Source: Antilocapra americana (lineage: Eukaryota > Chordata > Mammalia > Artiodactyla > Antilocapridae). From it: DNA of 64,000 bases. The translations under genes and the position numbers were made by a program. Below the pieces are notes generated by a model. The model searched no databases. It worked only from the letters and a program-made list of their open reading frames with translations, and was not told the origin of the DNA. Positions within the stretch are counted from its first letter, which is position 1, and every line of letters begins with the position of its first letter. Below, piece after piece: positions 1 to 11,106 of this stretch. The stretch is taken from assembly GCA_007570785.1 (NCBI GenBank), contig ML662466.1:982772-1046771 (forward strand), read 5' to 3'.

Positions 1-1500
1 TGTAAGTAAGACTGAATCTACCTTTGGTCAGTGCAAGAACTGAAGGTGTCCAAACCCCATTTGTGACCAACTGTCTGGATCAAAGGAGAAACATTTAAGG
101 CTGAGAGTGAAACAGCTGATCTGTGGCAGCCTCAATAGAATGAGAATTAGACTGTCTTTCCACAGCATATACACCCCAGAGAGGGACAAAGGTCCCCAGA
201 AGGTACAGCAGATAGTAGCTGAAGCATAGGGATTGTGAAGCAATTTTTGGGTAAGGGTTGCTGTTTACTGGAGAGACAGATTGATGGGATATGAGAATGA
301 AGAGATCATGTTGGGAAATGTCTGTATGCTTGTCTGTATGACAAGCAGCCATGGGATCAAGGTAAAACTGTTGAGTCATGTGTAAGGGGTAGAGCCATCA
401 CCATAGCCTCTCTCTCCCCACAAGCCAGCATAGGCAGCTGAACAAAAGAGAATCTGGCCCATCAAGCACCTGAATCACCGAACTATAGAGTAGGACTCCC
501 TCGGGGTGCTCCTTTAAGTTCCCAATGAACTGAACTACAGAGTAGAACCCTAGCCCAGGAGTGGGGTCCCTCTATGTGCCTAACATGCTGAACAACAGAG
601 AAGGACCCCAGGCCCTCTAAATGCCTGAATGTGTGGCCTTATGTAGAAAGACTAGCCAAAGAGGCTTCTGATCACCAGCTACAAGAGGCTCAAAGAAAGA
701 TTCTGATAGGGCCATAACACTGGTGGTGGAGGCAGTCCAAGACCCTCACACTTGGCACTGCTAGGGTCCCCAAAAGTCAAGCAGATTTGTCTCCTTCATG
801 CTCAACCTTCACTGGGGAAGAACTGTCAGAATCAAAAAAAAAAAACTGTCTTGTATCTACACCCACAGGGTCGCTTCAGTATTGTCTGACTCTTCTACCC
901 TGTAGACTGTGGCTTGACAGGATTCTCTGTGAGAGCGGGAGATTTTCCAGGCAAGAATACTGGAACATATTGGCCGATACTGATTGCCATACCCTTCTAG
1001 AGCAGTATATTTCCTGCTACCCTATTTGCCAAACCCCTGAGTACCTGGTGCTCTAGAAATCCTGTGACTCAAGCAGCTGTACAACCTCCACACCTGGCCC
1101 TCAAAGGGCAAACCCAAATCCTATAGGGTAGCCACAGGGCAAACCCCAGTGGATGAACCACATGCAAAGATAGAAATAAAACCACAAAGGAAACCCAGGG
1201 ACAGTGTAGCCAATAGGAAGGTGCAAAATATCCCTGCCATCTGTACAAGCTGCAGATTAAATCAACATGATCAACTAGGCAGACTCTGTGTCTATAGAAT
1301 ACATAAAAGGTCACTGATAGATCCCACAAAAGAAATTGCACTAGTTCTGATAGCTGAGGACATTGGAGGCAAGAATATATGGGAGTAGGACAAAATTAGA
1401 ATCTGATCTACTCCCACAGCAAGTCCAGAGATCAGCACAATGTTGGAGGGTATGCTAGGGAGGTAAGGTGGACTGTGATTTCCAGAGAGGGAAAGGACTC
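1..1500 (+). other. Unrecognised sequence upstream of an old L1
   Basis: No gene is visible. Open frames are short and lack recognisable domains. The stretch runs without a clear break into the T-rich tandem units and the L1 ORF1 remnant downstream, so it may be the distal 5' region of that L1, but this is inference. A Bov-tA-like piece lies inside it. Confidence 0.4.
868..985 (-). mobile_element. Bov-tA-like SINE fragment, antisense
   Basis: The stretch resembles the antisense Bov-tA middle: a TCTGACTCTT-like block, a degenerate 'actgtagcctgccaggctcctctgtccatggg' counterpart, then TTTTCCAGGCAAGAATACTGG, the usual conserved core. The ends are not definable and the tRNA-like head is missing. 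Confidence 0.5.
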
Positions 1501-1539
1501 TGACAGCAGTGACTCAAGATAAGCAAATATTATTCTTAT

Positions 1540-3060
1540 GTTTTGACTGCTCTATAGATTTTTTTGGCTTTTTCCCCCTTTCCCCCCCTATCGTAGTTTT
1601 TGATTTTATTGGTCATATGAAATCCAATGAAGATTTTGAGCTTCTTTTTTATTTCCTCAGTCATATTTTTTATTGCTGTGATAAACCTCTGCTTCTACAT
1701 TGGGCTTTTGCAGTTGTGTGGAGTTTTTTTCTCCCTCTTTTTTAATCTTTTTCTAATTTTATTTTTTTAAACTATTATTATTTTTCTGTATTTCTTTGTT
1801 TACTTTTTCTACTGTTCTTTTCTCCTTGCAGCTAACTTTTAATGTATATAAATCTTCTTTATCTAACTCTGTTAAACTTTGCATATTTGTTATTTCTTTC
1901 CTTTCCTCTCAACATATTAGGTATTTTTAAAATTTTTATCATTCTAGTTTCATTTTCCAGTTTGTTCTTTAGCTAGTTATGTTCTTGTAGATATACTTTT
2001 GGTTTCCTTTGTTTGCAGGTCAATTAATGTTCTTTATATTTCTTTGATTGTTTTGATGCTCCTTATGGTGTATACATGTAAATTCAGTCACACTTTAAAT
2101 TGTTGTTATAAACTTCTGACTTTGTGTTGGTCTTTTGCTGCTCTGTTAGTTTTCAGCTGTTTTTTTTTTCCTTTTTGCTCTTCCTTTTTTTTCTCTCTCT
2201 CTCTTTTATATTTCTAATGAAAAAAAATTAAGCCTAATATATTTTTTCTATATTTATTCCTTTGTTTGCCTTGCCTATTCTTCTTTTCCCCTTGTGATTA
2301 ATCTTTAATGTTGCAAATCTTCTTCATCTAACTCTTTTACCTTTATATATCTATTCTTTCTTTCTTTACCTTATTTCCTTTCCTCTGAACATTTTGTGAG
2401 TTTTATTTTCATTATTTTATTCTCCACTTGGCATGATGCCCTAGCTTTGTTTCTAGTTTGTGCTTTAGGTAGTATTCTTCTGGTAGCTATAATTTTTGGT
2501 TTCCTGTGTTTGACAGGTCAATCTCTTGTGAACCCTATTTTTGTTGGACTCTTTTGATATTGCCTATGGATATATACATATATGTATATTCAGTCACATA
2601 TTTTATTGTTGCTATTAGCCTCTGCCTCTACGTTGGGCTTTTGCAGTTCTGTGTTGTTGTTGTTTCCTGTTTTATTTTTTCTTCCTTTCTTTTCTTTCTT
2701 TAATTTCAATTTAAATATTTTCAACCTATTATATTTTTCTGCACTAATTTCTTTGTTTGCCTTTCCTACTGTTCTTTTCCCCTTGCATATATATATATAT
2801 GTCTTTCTCAATTATCTCTATTAAGTTTTGCATATGTATTCCTTCTTTCTTTGCTTTCTTTCCTTTCCTTTAGTTTTGTATTAGTTTTGTTTTCCAGTTT
2901 GTACTATAGCTAGTTTTGTTTTAATTGGTAAATATAATTTTAATTTATTTTGTTCACTAGCTTGATCTTTTGTGCTTTATTTTATTTTGGACTCTTTTCA
3001 CTTTGCTGCATAGGCACAAGTTTAATCTTTGGTTTCTCGTTCTTGCTTATTTCTTATAAT
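1540..3060 (+). repeat. T-rich tandem repeat, about three ~490-bp units
   Basis: Three diverged copies follow each other. Landmarks recur in the same order: a 'tgggcttttgcagttctgtg'-like block near 1,700, 2,125 and 2,630; 'tctttgtttgcc' and 'ctgttcttttccccttg' near 1,800, 2,260 and 2,750; 'ggtttcctttgtttgcaggtc' near 2,000 and 2,500. It precedes the L1 ORF1 remnant on the same strand, so it may represent 5' UTR monomers of that L1. Low-complexity T runs make the exact unit edges uncertain. Confidence 0.6.
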
Positions 3061-3348
3061 CTCACTTAATGCCATTACAAACCACTTGTGGAATCTTTGT
3101 TCCTGACCACAGATCAAGCCCTGTGTTTTTGTTGTGAGAGCACTGCCTCCAAGATTCTAGACTACCAGAGAACTAACTCTAGGGGCTCTCAGACAGTGAG
3201 AACTCACACAAAGGAAACAAACTAAATACAAGACCTAGCATCAGCCAACCACCAGTATTACCCTGTACAGGGTACCTCATCCAAAAAACGAACAAAACAA
3301 ATGTAAAAGTCCAATCATCAGCAGACAGGATTACTACTTCACACAGCG
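3061..3348 (+). other. Probable L1 5' UTR to ORF1 junction
   Basis: A non-repetitive stretch between the T-rich units and the ORF1 remnant. It contains no motif I recognise, and its strand is inferred from the L1 downstream. Confidence 0.3.
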
Positions 3349-4390
3349 GTGTCCATCAAAGGAAAGAGAAACAAACAAAAACTCAGCGTGAATCTCACCA
3401 TACAAGAGCCATACACAAACCACTGGACCAATGTTGGAAGGGCAGAAATCAAAAGGCAGAAAGAATTCAACCCTGAAGCCTTAGGAAAGGAGACCTCAAA
3501 AAAAGAAAGAAAGAAAGAAAGAAAGAAAGAAAAGACAGAGAAATACTGCACAAATGATGAACAGGCTAGAAATACAGAAGTCCAATTAAATGAAGAGGAA
3601 ATAGGCAAACTGTCTGAAAAATAATTCAGAATAATGATAGTAAAGATTACCAGAAACCTTGAAAACAAATTTTAGAAAATGCAAGAATCAATGAAAAAAA
3701 GGCCTAGAAAAATTAAAAATTAAACAGAGACAAACAACATAATTACTGAAATCAAAAGTACCCTAAAAGAAATCAATAGAAGAATATCTGAAGCAGTGTA
3801 CTGAAAGATAAAATTGTGGATATAATTGCTGAAGAGCATAATAAATCTAAAAGAATGAAAAGAATGGAAGATAGTCTCAGAGACCTCAGGGACCATATTA
3901 AATGCACAAATATTTGAATTATAGGGGTCCCAAAGAAGAGAAGAAGAAAAGAATGAGAATTTTTTTTAAGAGATTAGAGTTGAAAATTTCCCCAACAAAG
4001 TAAAGGAAATTGTCAGACAAGTCCAAGAGGCTCAAATAGCCCCATACAGGATAAACCCAAGGAGAAACACGGCAAGATGCACACTAATCAAAATTACAAA
4101 GGTTAAACACCTTTGAATATTTAATATAATATTTAATATTTAAGAAAGAATATGAAAAGCAGTAAGGGAGAAGCAACATGCAACATACAAAGGGAATCTC
4201 ATACCGTTAAGAGCTGTTCTTTCAGCAGAAACTCTGCAGGCCAGAAGGGAATGGCAGAATATATTTAAAGTACTAAAAGGGAAAACTAAACAACCAAGAC
4301 TACTGCACCTGGCAAGCATCCCATTCAAAATTTATGGAGAAATCAGTAGCTGTTCATACAAGCAAAAGTTGAGACAATTCAGTACCCAGC
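3349..4390 (+). pseudogene. L1 ORF1 remnant (old L1 or HAL1-type)
   Basis: ORF1 encodes the L1 RNA-binding chaperone that trimerises by a coiled coil and coats L1 RNA. Here a + strand frame (3,349-3,624) reads through a lysine-rich segment made by an expanded GAAA repeat and ends in NEEEIGKLSEK, typical of the ORF1 N-terminal part. After a stop, the other frames continue with coiled-coil-like and RRM-like pieces (IIGVPKK near 3,920) and the C-terminal region around 4,200-4,390 (FSAETLQARR-like, then the 'gacaagcaaaagctaagaga' equivalent). Many stops and frameshifts make it a pseudogene. The length to 4,390 fits one ORF1. Confidence 0.7.
3497..3533 (+). repeat. (GAAA)n microsatellite
   Basis: About eight GAAA units after an A run. 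It lies inside the ORF1 remnant and adds a repeated ERKK segment to its frame. Confidence 0.9.
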
Positions 4391-4545
4391 AGAGGATGAG
4401 ATTGTTGGATAGCATCACCCACTTGGTGGACCTGAGTATGAGCAAGGTCTGGGAGTTGGTGATGTATAGGGGAGTCTGGCATGCTACAATCCATGTGGTC
4501 ACAAGGAGTCAGACATGACTGAGAGACTGAACTGAACTGACTGAC
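4391..4545 (+). mobile_element. BovA-type SINE / BovB 3' tail, sense
   Basis: The sequence runs from AGAGGATGAGATTGTTGGAT to a GACTGAACTGAACTGACTGA tail, which is the sense 3' end shared by BovB and BovA SINEs. It interrupts the old L1 just after its ORF1 C-terminal region. Confidence 0.75.
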
Positions 4546-4838
4546 ATAAACATGTAAAATCCTAATACAGCCTCAAAATGGATATACTATTCGTAGAGTA
4601 GTATACTAAACACATTTTAATAATGTATGTATAAAAATAATCACAGATGAATATCTCTGTGTATGGTTAAAATGATCCAAGAATCTGTACAGCTACAACA
4701 ATGAGGCCATTTGAGGCAACATGCATGGACCAAGAGATGATCATGCTAAGCCAAATGAGTCACACAGTGAAAGACAAACACTAAATATCACTTAAATGTG
4801 GAATTGAATATATGACACAATGTATTTTAAAATAGTTT
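4546..4838 (+). other. L1 3' UTR-like fragment and spacer
   Basis: From 4,690 to 4,810 the order of 'aatgaggccatttgaggcaacatgcatgg', 'agagatgatcatgctaagcc' and 'agtgaaagacaaac' equivalents matches the L1 ORF2-end/3' UTR region on the + strand. It is out of order relative to the endonuclease fragment that follows, so the locus holds pieces of more than one L1 or a rearranged one. Confidence 0.5.
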
Positions 4839-5252
4839 TAAAAAAAAGACCCCTACATATGTCATCTACAAGAGACCCACCACAAACAAAAGGACACATA
4901 CAGAATGAAAGTGAAGTGCTGGAAAAGGATATTTCATGCAAATGGAGACTAAAAGAAAGCAGGAGTAGCAATACTCATATCAGATAAATTTTGAAATAAA
5001 GGGCATGAAAAGAGACAGAAAAGGACACTACATAATGATCAAAGGAGCAATCCAAGAAGAAGATATAACAATTATAAATATATATGCACACAATATAGGA
5101 GCACCTCAATATGTAAGGTAAATGTTAATTAGTTTGAAAGGGGAAATTAACAGTAACACAATAATAGTGGGAAACTTAAATACCTATGGATAGATCAATC
5201 AAACAGAAAACTAACAAGGAAATACAATTTTTAAACGATGCAATTGATCATA
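4839..5252 (+). pseudogene. L1 ORF2 endonuclease fragment
   Basis: This is the middle of an APE-type L1 endonuclease. Codon-by-codon reading gives the 'tctacaagagacccac', 'aaagcaggagtagcaatactcatatc' and 'atatatgcacacaatataggagcacc' stretches, the last corresponding to the NIYAPN region. An in-frame stop and frameshifts break it, and the catalytic N-terminus and the reverse transcriptase are absent. The antisense BovB at 5,253 truncates it. Confidence 0.75.
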
Positions 5253-5942
5253 TCAGTTCAGTTCAGTTACTCAGCCATGTTCAACTCTTTGCAATCCCAT
5301 GGACTGCAGTGTGATGGGCCTCCTTTTTCATCATCAACTCCTGGAGTTTACTCAAACTCCTGTCCATTGAGTCAGTGATGCCATCCAACCATCTTATCCT
5401 CTGTTGTCCCTGACTCTTCTCACATTAAATCTTTCCCAGCATCAGGGTCTTTTCCAATGAGTCACGTCTTCACATCAGGTGGCCAAAGTATTGGAGTTTC
5501 AGCTTCAACATCAGTCCTTCCAATGAACATTCAGGACTAATTTCCTTTAGGATGGGCTACTTGGATCTCCTTGCTGTCCAAGGGACTCTCAAGAGTCTTC
5601 TTCAACACCACAGTTACAAGCATCAATTCTTCAGTCCTCAGTTTTCTTTATAGTGCAACACTTACATCCATACATGACTACTGAAAAAAAAATAGCTTTG
5701 ACTAGATGGACCTTTGTTAGCAAAGTAACGTTTCTGCTCTTTAATATGCTGTCTAAATTGGTCATAAATTTTATTTTTTTCCAAGGAGTAAGCAACTTTT
5801 CATTTCATGGCTGCAGTCACCACCAGCAGTGTTTTGGGAGCACTTTCCCCCCACACACACACACAAATAAGAAGGCTGTCACTGTTTCCACTGTTTCCTC
5901 ATCTATTTGCCATGAAGTGATGGGACCTGATGCCATTATTTT
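5253..5942 (-). mobile_element. BovB LINE, 3' portion, antisense
   Basis: It starts with the CAGTTCAGTTCAGTT tail read in reverse and continues through the diagnostic antisense BovB 3' blocks (GGTGGCCAAAGTATTGGAG near 5,479, ACATCAGTCCTTCCAATGA near 5,508, TGATGGGACCTGATGCCAT near 5,917). Homology stops abruptly where the CTCCTTAGCT array begins. About 690 bp of the 3' end is kept. It contains a short ACACAC run at 5,853-5,866. Confidence 0.9.
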
Positions 5943-7226
5943 AGCTTTCTTAGAATCCTAGCTTGGCTATTCTTAATTAGCTCTCCTTAACATAGTTCCA
6001 CTCTCCTTAATGTGGCTTTCCTTAGCGAAGTTCTCCTTAATTAGCTCTCCTTATCTTAGCTCAGCTCTCCTTAGCTTAATTCGTCTTAATCTTCCTTAGT
6101 TTAACTCTCCTTAGTCAGCTCTCCTTAATTCAACCCTCCTAGCTCTCCTTAGCTCTCAACTCAACTCTCCGTAACTCTCCTTATTTAAGCTTTCCTTAGC
6201 TCAACTCTCCTTAGCTTAGCCCTTCTTAGCTCTCCTTAGCTTAGCCCTTCTTAGCTCTCCTTAGCTTAGCTCCCCTTGCATAGCTCTCCTTAACTCAGCT
6301 CTCTGTAGCTCCCCATACCTCTCCTTAGCTTAGCTCTCCATAGATCTCCTTAGTTCAGCTCTCCATAGCTCAGTTCTCCTTAGTGCTGCTTAGCTCTCCT
6401 TAGCTCAGCCCTCTTTAGCTCTTCATAACTCTCCTTAGCTTAGCCCTCTTTAGCTCAGCTCTCCATGCTCTCCTCAGTTAGCTTTTCTTAACATAGCTCT
6501 CTTTAACTCAGCTTGCCATAGTTCCACCCTTCTTAGTTTAGCTCTACATAGGGTAGCTCAGCCCCCCTTTTCTAAGCTCTTCTTAGTCAAACTCAGCACC
6601 CTTTAGCCCTCCTTAGCTCATCTCTCCTTAGCTTAGTTCTCTTTGTTATAGCTCTTCTTAGGTACCCTTAATTAATTAGCTCTCCTAGAGAGCTATGGGG
6701 AGCTAAGGAGAGCTGAGCTAAAGAGAGCTGAGCTAAGGAGAGCTGAGTTAAGGACGGCTAGAAGGGATGAGTTTAGGGGAGCTGATTAAGCTTAGGGCAG
6801 ATAGCTATGGAGAGCTAAACTAAGGAGAAGTAATTAAAGAGAGATAAGCTAAGGAAATCTGAGTTAATAATAGCTATCCTAAGGAGGATGAGCTAAAGGA
6901 AGCTATGGAGATCTATGCTAACAAGAGCTATGGACAGCTAAGGTCAGAAGTAATTAAGGTAGAACCATCCTAAGGAGGGCTGAGCTAAGGAGAGTTTAAC
7001 TAAGGAGAATTATGGACAGCTAAGTTAAGGAGAGCCACGCTAATAATGGAGACTGAGATAAGGAAAGCTACGGAGAGCCAAGGTGAGGAAGGCTAAGCTA
7101 TGGAGAGCTACAGAGAGCTAAGCTAAGGAGATGTAAGGGAGAGCTAAGGAGGACTGCACTAAGGAGAGCTGAGCTAAGGAGAGCTAAGCTTAGGGAAAGT
7201 AATTAGCAAGAGCTAAGGAGAACTCT
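5941..7226. repeat. Inverted CTCCTTAGCT minisatellite (two opposed arms)
   Basis: Arm A (about 5,941-6,680) is a degenerate tandem array with basic unit CTCTCCTTAGCTCAG and 10- to 16-bp variants. From about 6,690 to 7,226 the same unit appears only as its reverse complement (AGCTAAGGAGAGCTGAG). The turn-over point is a near-palindrome, TAGCTCTCCTAGAGAGCTA, centred on 6,686. The AGCT core is itself palindromic. The array sits between BovB pieces of opposite orientation. Confidence 0.92.
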
Positions 7227-7710
7227 CAAAGAAAGAGAGGAAAGCAATAGCATGGGAAATACTAAAAACACTTCAAGAAAACTAGAGATACCAAGGGAAC
7301 AGTTCATGCAAAATTTGCACAGTAATGTACAGAAATGGATGTAACAGATGTACACTATGGACCTAACAGAAGTAGAAGATATTAAGAAGAGGTTGCAAGA
7401 ATACACAGAAGAATTGTAAAAAAAAGTACCTTCATGAACCAGATAATCGCAATGGTATGATCACTCACCTAGAGCCAGACATCCTGGAATGCAAAGTCAA
7501 GTGGGCTTTAGGAAGAATCACTATGAAAGAAACTAGTGGAAGTAATGCAATTCCAGTCAAGCTCTTTCAATCCTAAAATATGATGCTTTGAAAGGGTTGC
7601 ACTCAATGTGCCAACAAATCTGGAAAACTCAACAGTGGCCACAGGACTGGAAAACATCAGTTTTCTTTACATTTAAAAAAGAAAGGCAATACCAACGAAT
7701 GCTTAAAGTT
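7227..7710 (+). mobile_element. BovB LINE, sense, left piece of a split element
   Basis: The sequence matches sense BovB from the linker before the reverse transcriptase, including AGAAGATATTAAGAAGAGGT, AGAGCCAGACATCCTGGAATG and ACAGTGGCCACAGGACTGG. It ends at AATGCTTAAA, and homology resumes at about 11,107, so the antisense BovB between them was inserted into this copy. Its frame is broken by stops. Confidence 0.88.
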
Positions 7711-10700
7711 CAGTTCAGTTCAATTCAGTAGTTCATTCATGTCCAGTTCTTTGTGACCGCATGAGCTAAACCATGCCAGTCCTCCCTGACTATCACCAAC
7801 TCCTGTAGTTTACCTAAACTCATGTTCATGAATCGGTGATGTCATCCAATCATTTCATCTTCTGTCATCCCCTTCTCCTTCTTCCCTTGATTTTTCTGAG
7901 CATCAAGGTATTTTCCAATGAGTCATGTCTTCACATCAGGTGGTCAAAGTATTGGATGTTCAGCTACAAAATCAGTCCTTCCAATGAACACCCAGTATTG
8001 ATCTCCTTTAGGATGAACTTGTTGGATCTCCTTGCAGTCCAAGAGACTCTCAAGATTCTTCTCCAATACCTGAGTTCCAAAGCATAAGTTCTTTGGTGCA
8101 CAGCTTTCTTTATAGCCCAACACTCACATCCATAAATGACTATTGGAAAAACCATAACCTTGACTAAAAGGACATTTGTTGACAAAGTAATATCTCTAGT
8201 TTTTAATATACGGTCTAGATTGATCATAACTTTTATTCTAAGGAGTAGTATCTTTTAATTGTATGGCTGCAATCACCATCTGCAGTGATTTTGGAGCACC
8301 CGCAAAAAGAAAATCAGCCATTATTTCCACTCTTTCCCCATCTATTTGCATGAAGTGATAGGAATGGATGCCATGATCTTATTTTTCTGAATGTTGAGCT
8401 TCAAGCCAACAGTTTCACTCTCCTTTTACACTTTCATCAAGAGGCTCTTTAGTTCTTTTTCACTATCTGCCATAAGGATGGTGTTTTCTGCATATCTGAG
8501 GTTATTGATATTTCTTCCAGCTATCTTGAATCCAGCTCATGTTTCTTCTAGCCAAGGGTTTCTCATGATGTACTCTGCATATAAGTTAGATAAGCAGGGT
8601 GACCATATACAGCCTTGACAATTTTTCCTTTTTTCCTAATTGGAACCAGTCTGCTGTTCCACGTTTAGTTATAACTGTTGCTTCCTTACCTACATACAGG
8701 TTTCTCAAGAGGCAGGTCAGATGGTCTCATATTCTCATCTCTTCACAATTTTCCACAGTTTATTGTGATCCACAGAATTAAAGGCTTTGGCATAGTCAAT
8801 AAAACAGAAATATATGTTTGTTATTTTCTGGAACTCTTGCTTTTTTGATGATCCAGCAGATTTTAGCCATTTCATCCCTTGTTCCACTGTCTTTTCTAAA
8901 ACCATTTGGAAGGTCACCATTCATGTATACCTGAAGCCTAGCTTGGAAAATGTTAAGCATTATTTTACTAACATGTGTGGTGAATGTAGTTGTGCAGTTG
9001 TTTCAGCATTCTTTGGCATTGCCTTTCTTTGGGATAGGAATGAAAACTAACCTTTTCCCTTGCTGTGGCCACTGCTGATTTTTTCTAATTTGCTAGCATA
9101 TCGAGAGCATCACTTCACAGCATTATCTTAGAAAATTGAAAATAGCTCAACTGGAATTCTATCACCTTTACTAGTTTTGTTCAGAGTGACGCTTCCTAAA
9201 GCACATTTGACTTCACATTAGAGGATGTCCAGCTCTAGGTGAAGGATCACACCATCGTGACTGCCTGGGTCATGAAGATCTTTTTTTGCACAGTTCTTCT
9301 GTGTGTTCTTGTCACCTCTTCTTTGTATCTCAACTTCTCTTAAATCCGTATCATTTCTGTCCTTTATTAAGCCCATCTTTTCATGAAATATTCCCTTGTT
9401 ATCTCCAATTTTCTTGGGGAGATCTCTAGTCTTTTCTATTCTACTATTTTCCTCTATTTCTTTGTGCTGATCACTGATGAAGGCCTCATTATCTTCCCTT
9501 GCTATTCTTTGGAACTCTGCATTCAAACGGGTATATCTTTCTTTTTCTCCTTTGCTTTTGCTTATCATCACCTCTCTTCTTTTCATAGCTATTTGTAAGG
9601 TCTCCTAAGACGGCCATTTTTGCTGTTTTACGTTTCTTTTCCTTGGGGATGGTCTTCATCCCTGTCTCCTGTCAATAGTATGAATCTCCATCCATAGTTC
9701 ATCAGGCACACTGCCTATCAGATCTGGTCCCTTAAATCTATTTCTCACAATCCACTGTATAAGCATACAGTATTTTATTTAGTTCATACATGAATGATAG
9801 AGTGGTTTTCCCCACTTTCTTCAATTTCAGTCTGAATTTGGCAATAAGGAATTCATGATCTGAGCCACAGTCGGCTCCCGGTCTTGTTTATTCTGATTGT
9901 ATAGAGCTTCTCCATCTCTGGCTACAAATGACATTATTAATCTGATTTTGGTTTTGACCATCTGATGATGCCCATGTGTAGAGTCTTCTTTTGTGTTGTT
10001 GGAAGGATGTTTACTATGACCAGTGTGTTCCTTGGCAAAACTGTTAGCCTTTTCCCTGCTCCATGGCTAAGTTTGCCTGTTCCTCTAGGTGTTTCTTGAC
10101 TTCATGCTTTTGCATACCAGTCACCTAAATGAAAAAGACGTATTTTGGGGGTGTTATTTCTAAAAGGTCTTGTAGGTCTTCATAGAACCTTTCAACTGCA
10201 GCTTCTTCAGAATTACTGGGCAAACCATAAACTTGGATTACTGTGATATTGAAAGGTTTGCCTTGGAAATGAACAGCGATCATTCTGTGGTTTTGTAGAT
10301 TGCATCCAAGTACTGCAGTTTGGACTCTTTTGTTGACTATGATGGCTACTCCATTTATTATAAGGGATTCCTGCCCACAGCAGTAGATATAGTGGTCATC
10401 TGAGTTAAATTCACCCATTCCAGCCCATCTTAGTTTGCTGATTCCTGGAATGTCGATGTTCATTCTTGCTATTTCCTGTTTGACCACTTCCAATTTGCCT
10501 TGATCCATGGAATTAACATTCTAGGTTCCTGTGCTATATTGCTCTTCACAGCATCAGACCTTGCTTTTATCATCAATCATGTCCATAATTGGATGTTGCT
10601 TTTGTTTTGGCTCCATCCCTTCATTCTTTCTGGAGTTATTTCTCTACTGATATTGAGTAGAATACTGTGTACCTACTTACCTGGGGAGTTCATCTTTCCA

Positions 10701-11106
10701 TGTCCTATCTTTTTGCCTTTTCATACTGTTCATGGAGATTTTTCAAGGCAAGAATATTGAAGTAGTTTTCATTCTTTTCTCCATTCGACCACGTTCTGTC
10801 AGACCTCTCCACCATAACTCATCAGTCTTGGGTGATGCCTTTATTTCATTGAATTAGACAAGGCTGTGGTCCATGTAATCAGATTGACTAGTGTTCTGTG
10901 ATTGAGAATTCCGTCTGTCTGCCCTCTGATGCCCTCTCTTGTGTTTACTGTCTAACTTGGGTTTCTCTTACCTTGGATGTGGGGTATCTCTTCACAACTT
11001 CTCCAGCAAAGTAGAGCCACCACTCCTTACCTTGGATGTGGGGACCTCCTTTCAACACCTCCTGTGCTACATAGCCACCACCACTCCTGCACTGCAGCAG
11101 CCGCCC
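7711..11106 (-). mobile_element. Nearly full-length BovB LINE, antisense
   Basis: About 3.4 kb of continuous antisense BovB, from the GTTCAGTTCAGTTC 3' tail at 7,711 to the 5' end, whose repeated TTACCTTGGATGTGGGG blocks lie near 11,030. BovB is the ruminant RTE-clade LINE that supplies the machinery for Bov-tA and BovA SINEs. The copy is inserted into a sense BovB. The short flanks CTTAAA (left) and TTCAAA (right) may be a worn target-site duplication. Confidence 0.92.
7964..10508 (-). pseudogene. BovB ORF2 (endonuclease + reverse transcriptase), decayed
   Basis: Read on the - strand, the protein is in pieces. The endonuclease part is at 10,508-10,125 (127 residues, with GISKLRWAGMGEF and AVLGCNLQNHRMI, as in RTE endonucleases). 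The linker is at 9,586-9,218. The reverse transcriptase includes FIDYAKAFNSVDHNKLW near 8,810-8,760. The C-terminal region with CECWAIKKA lies at 8,227-7,964. The catalytic YADD position near 8,490 reads YAEN, so both motif aspartates after YA are lost. Stops and frameshifts separate the pieces. It cannot be active. Confidence 0.85.
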
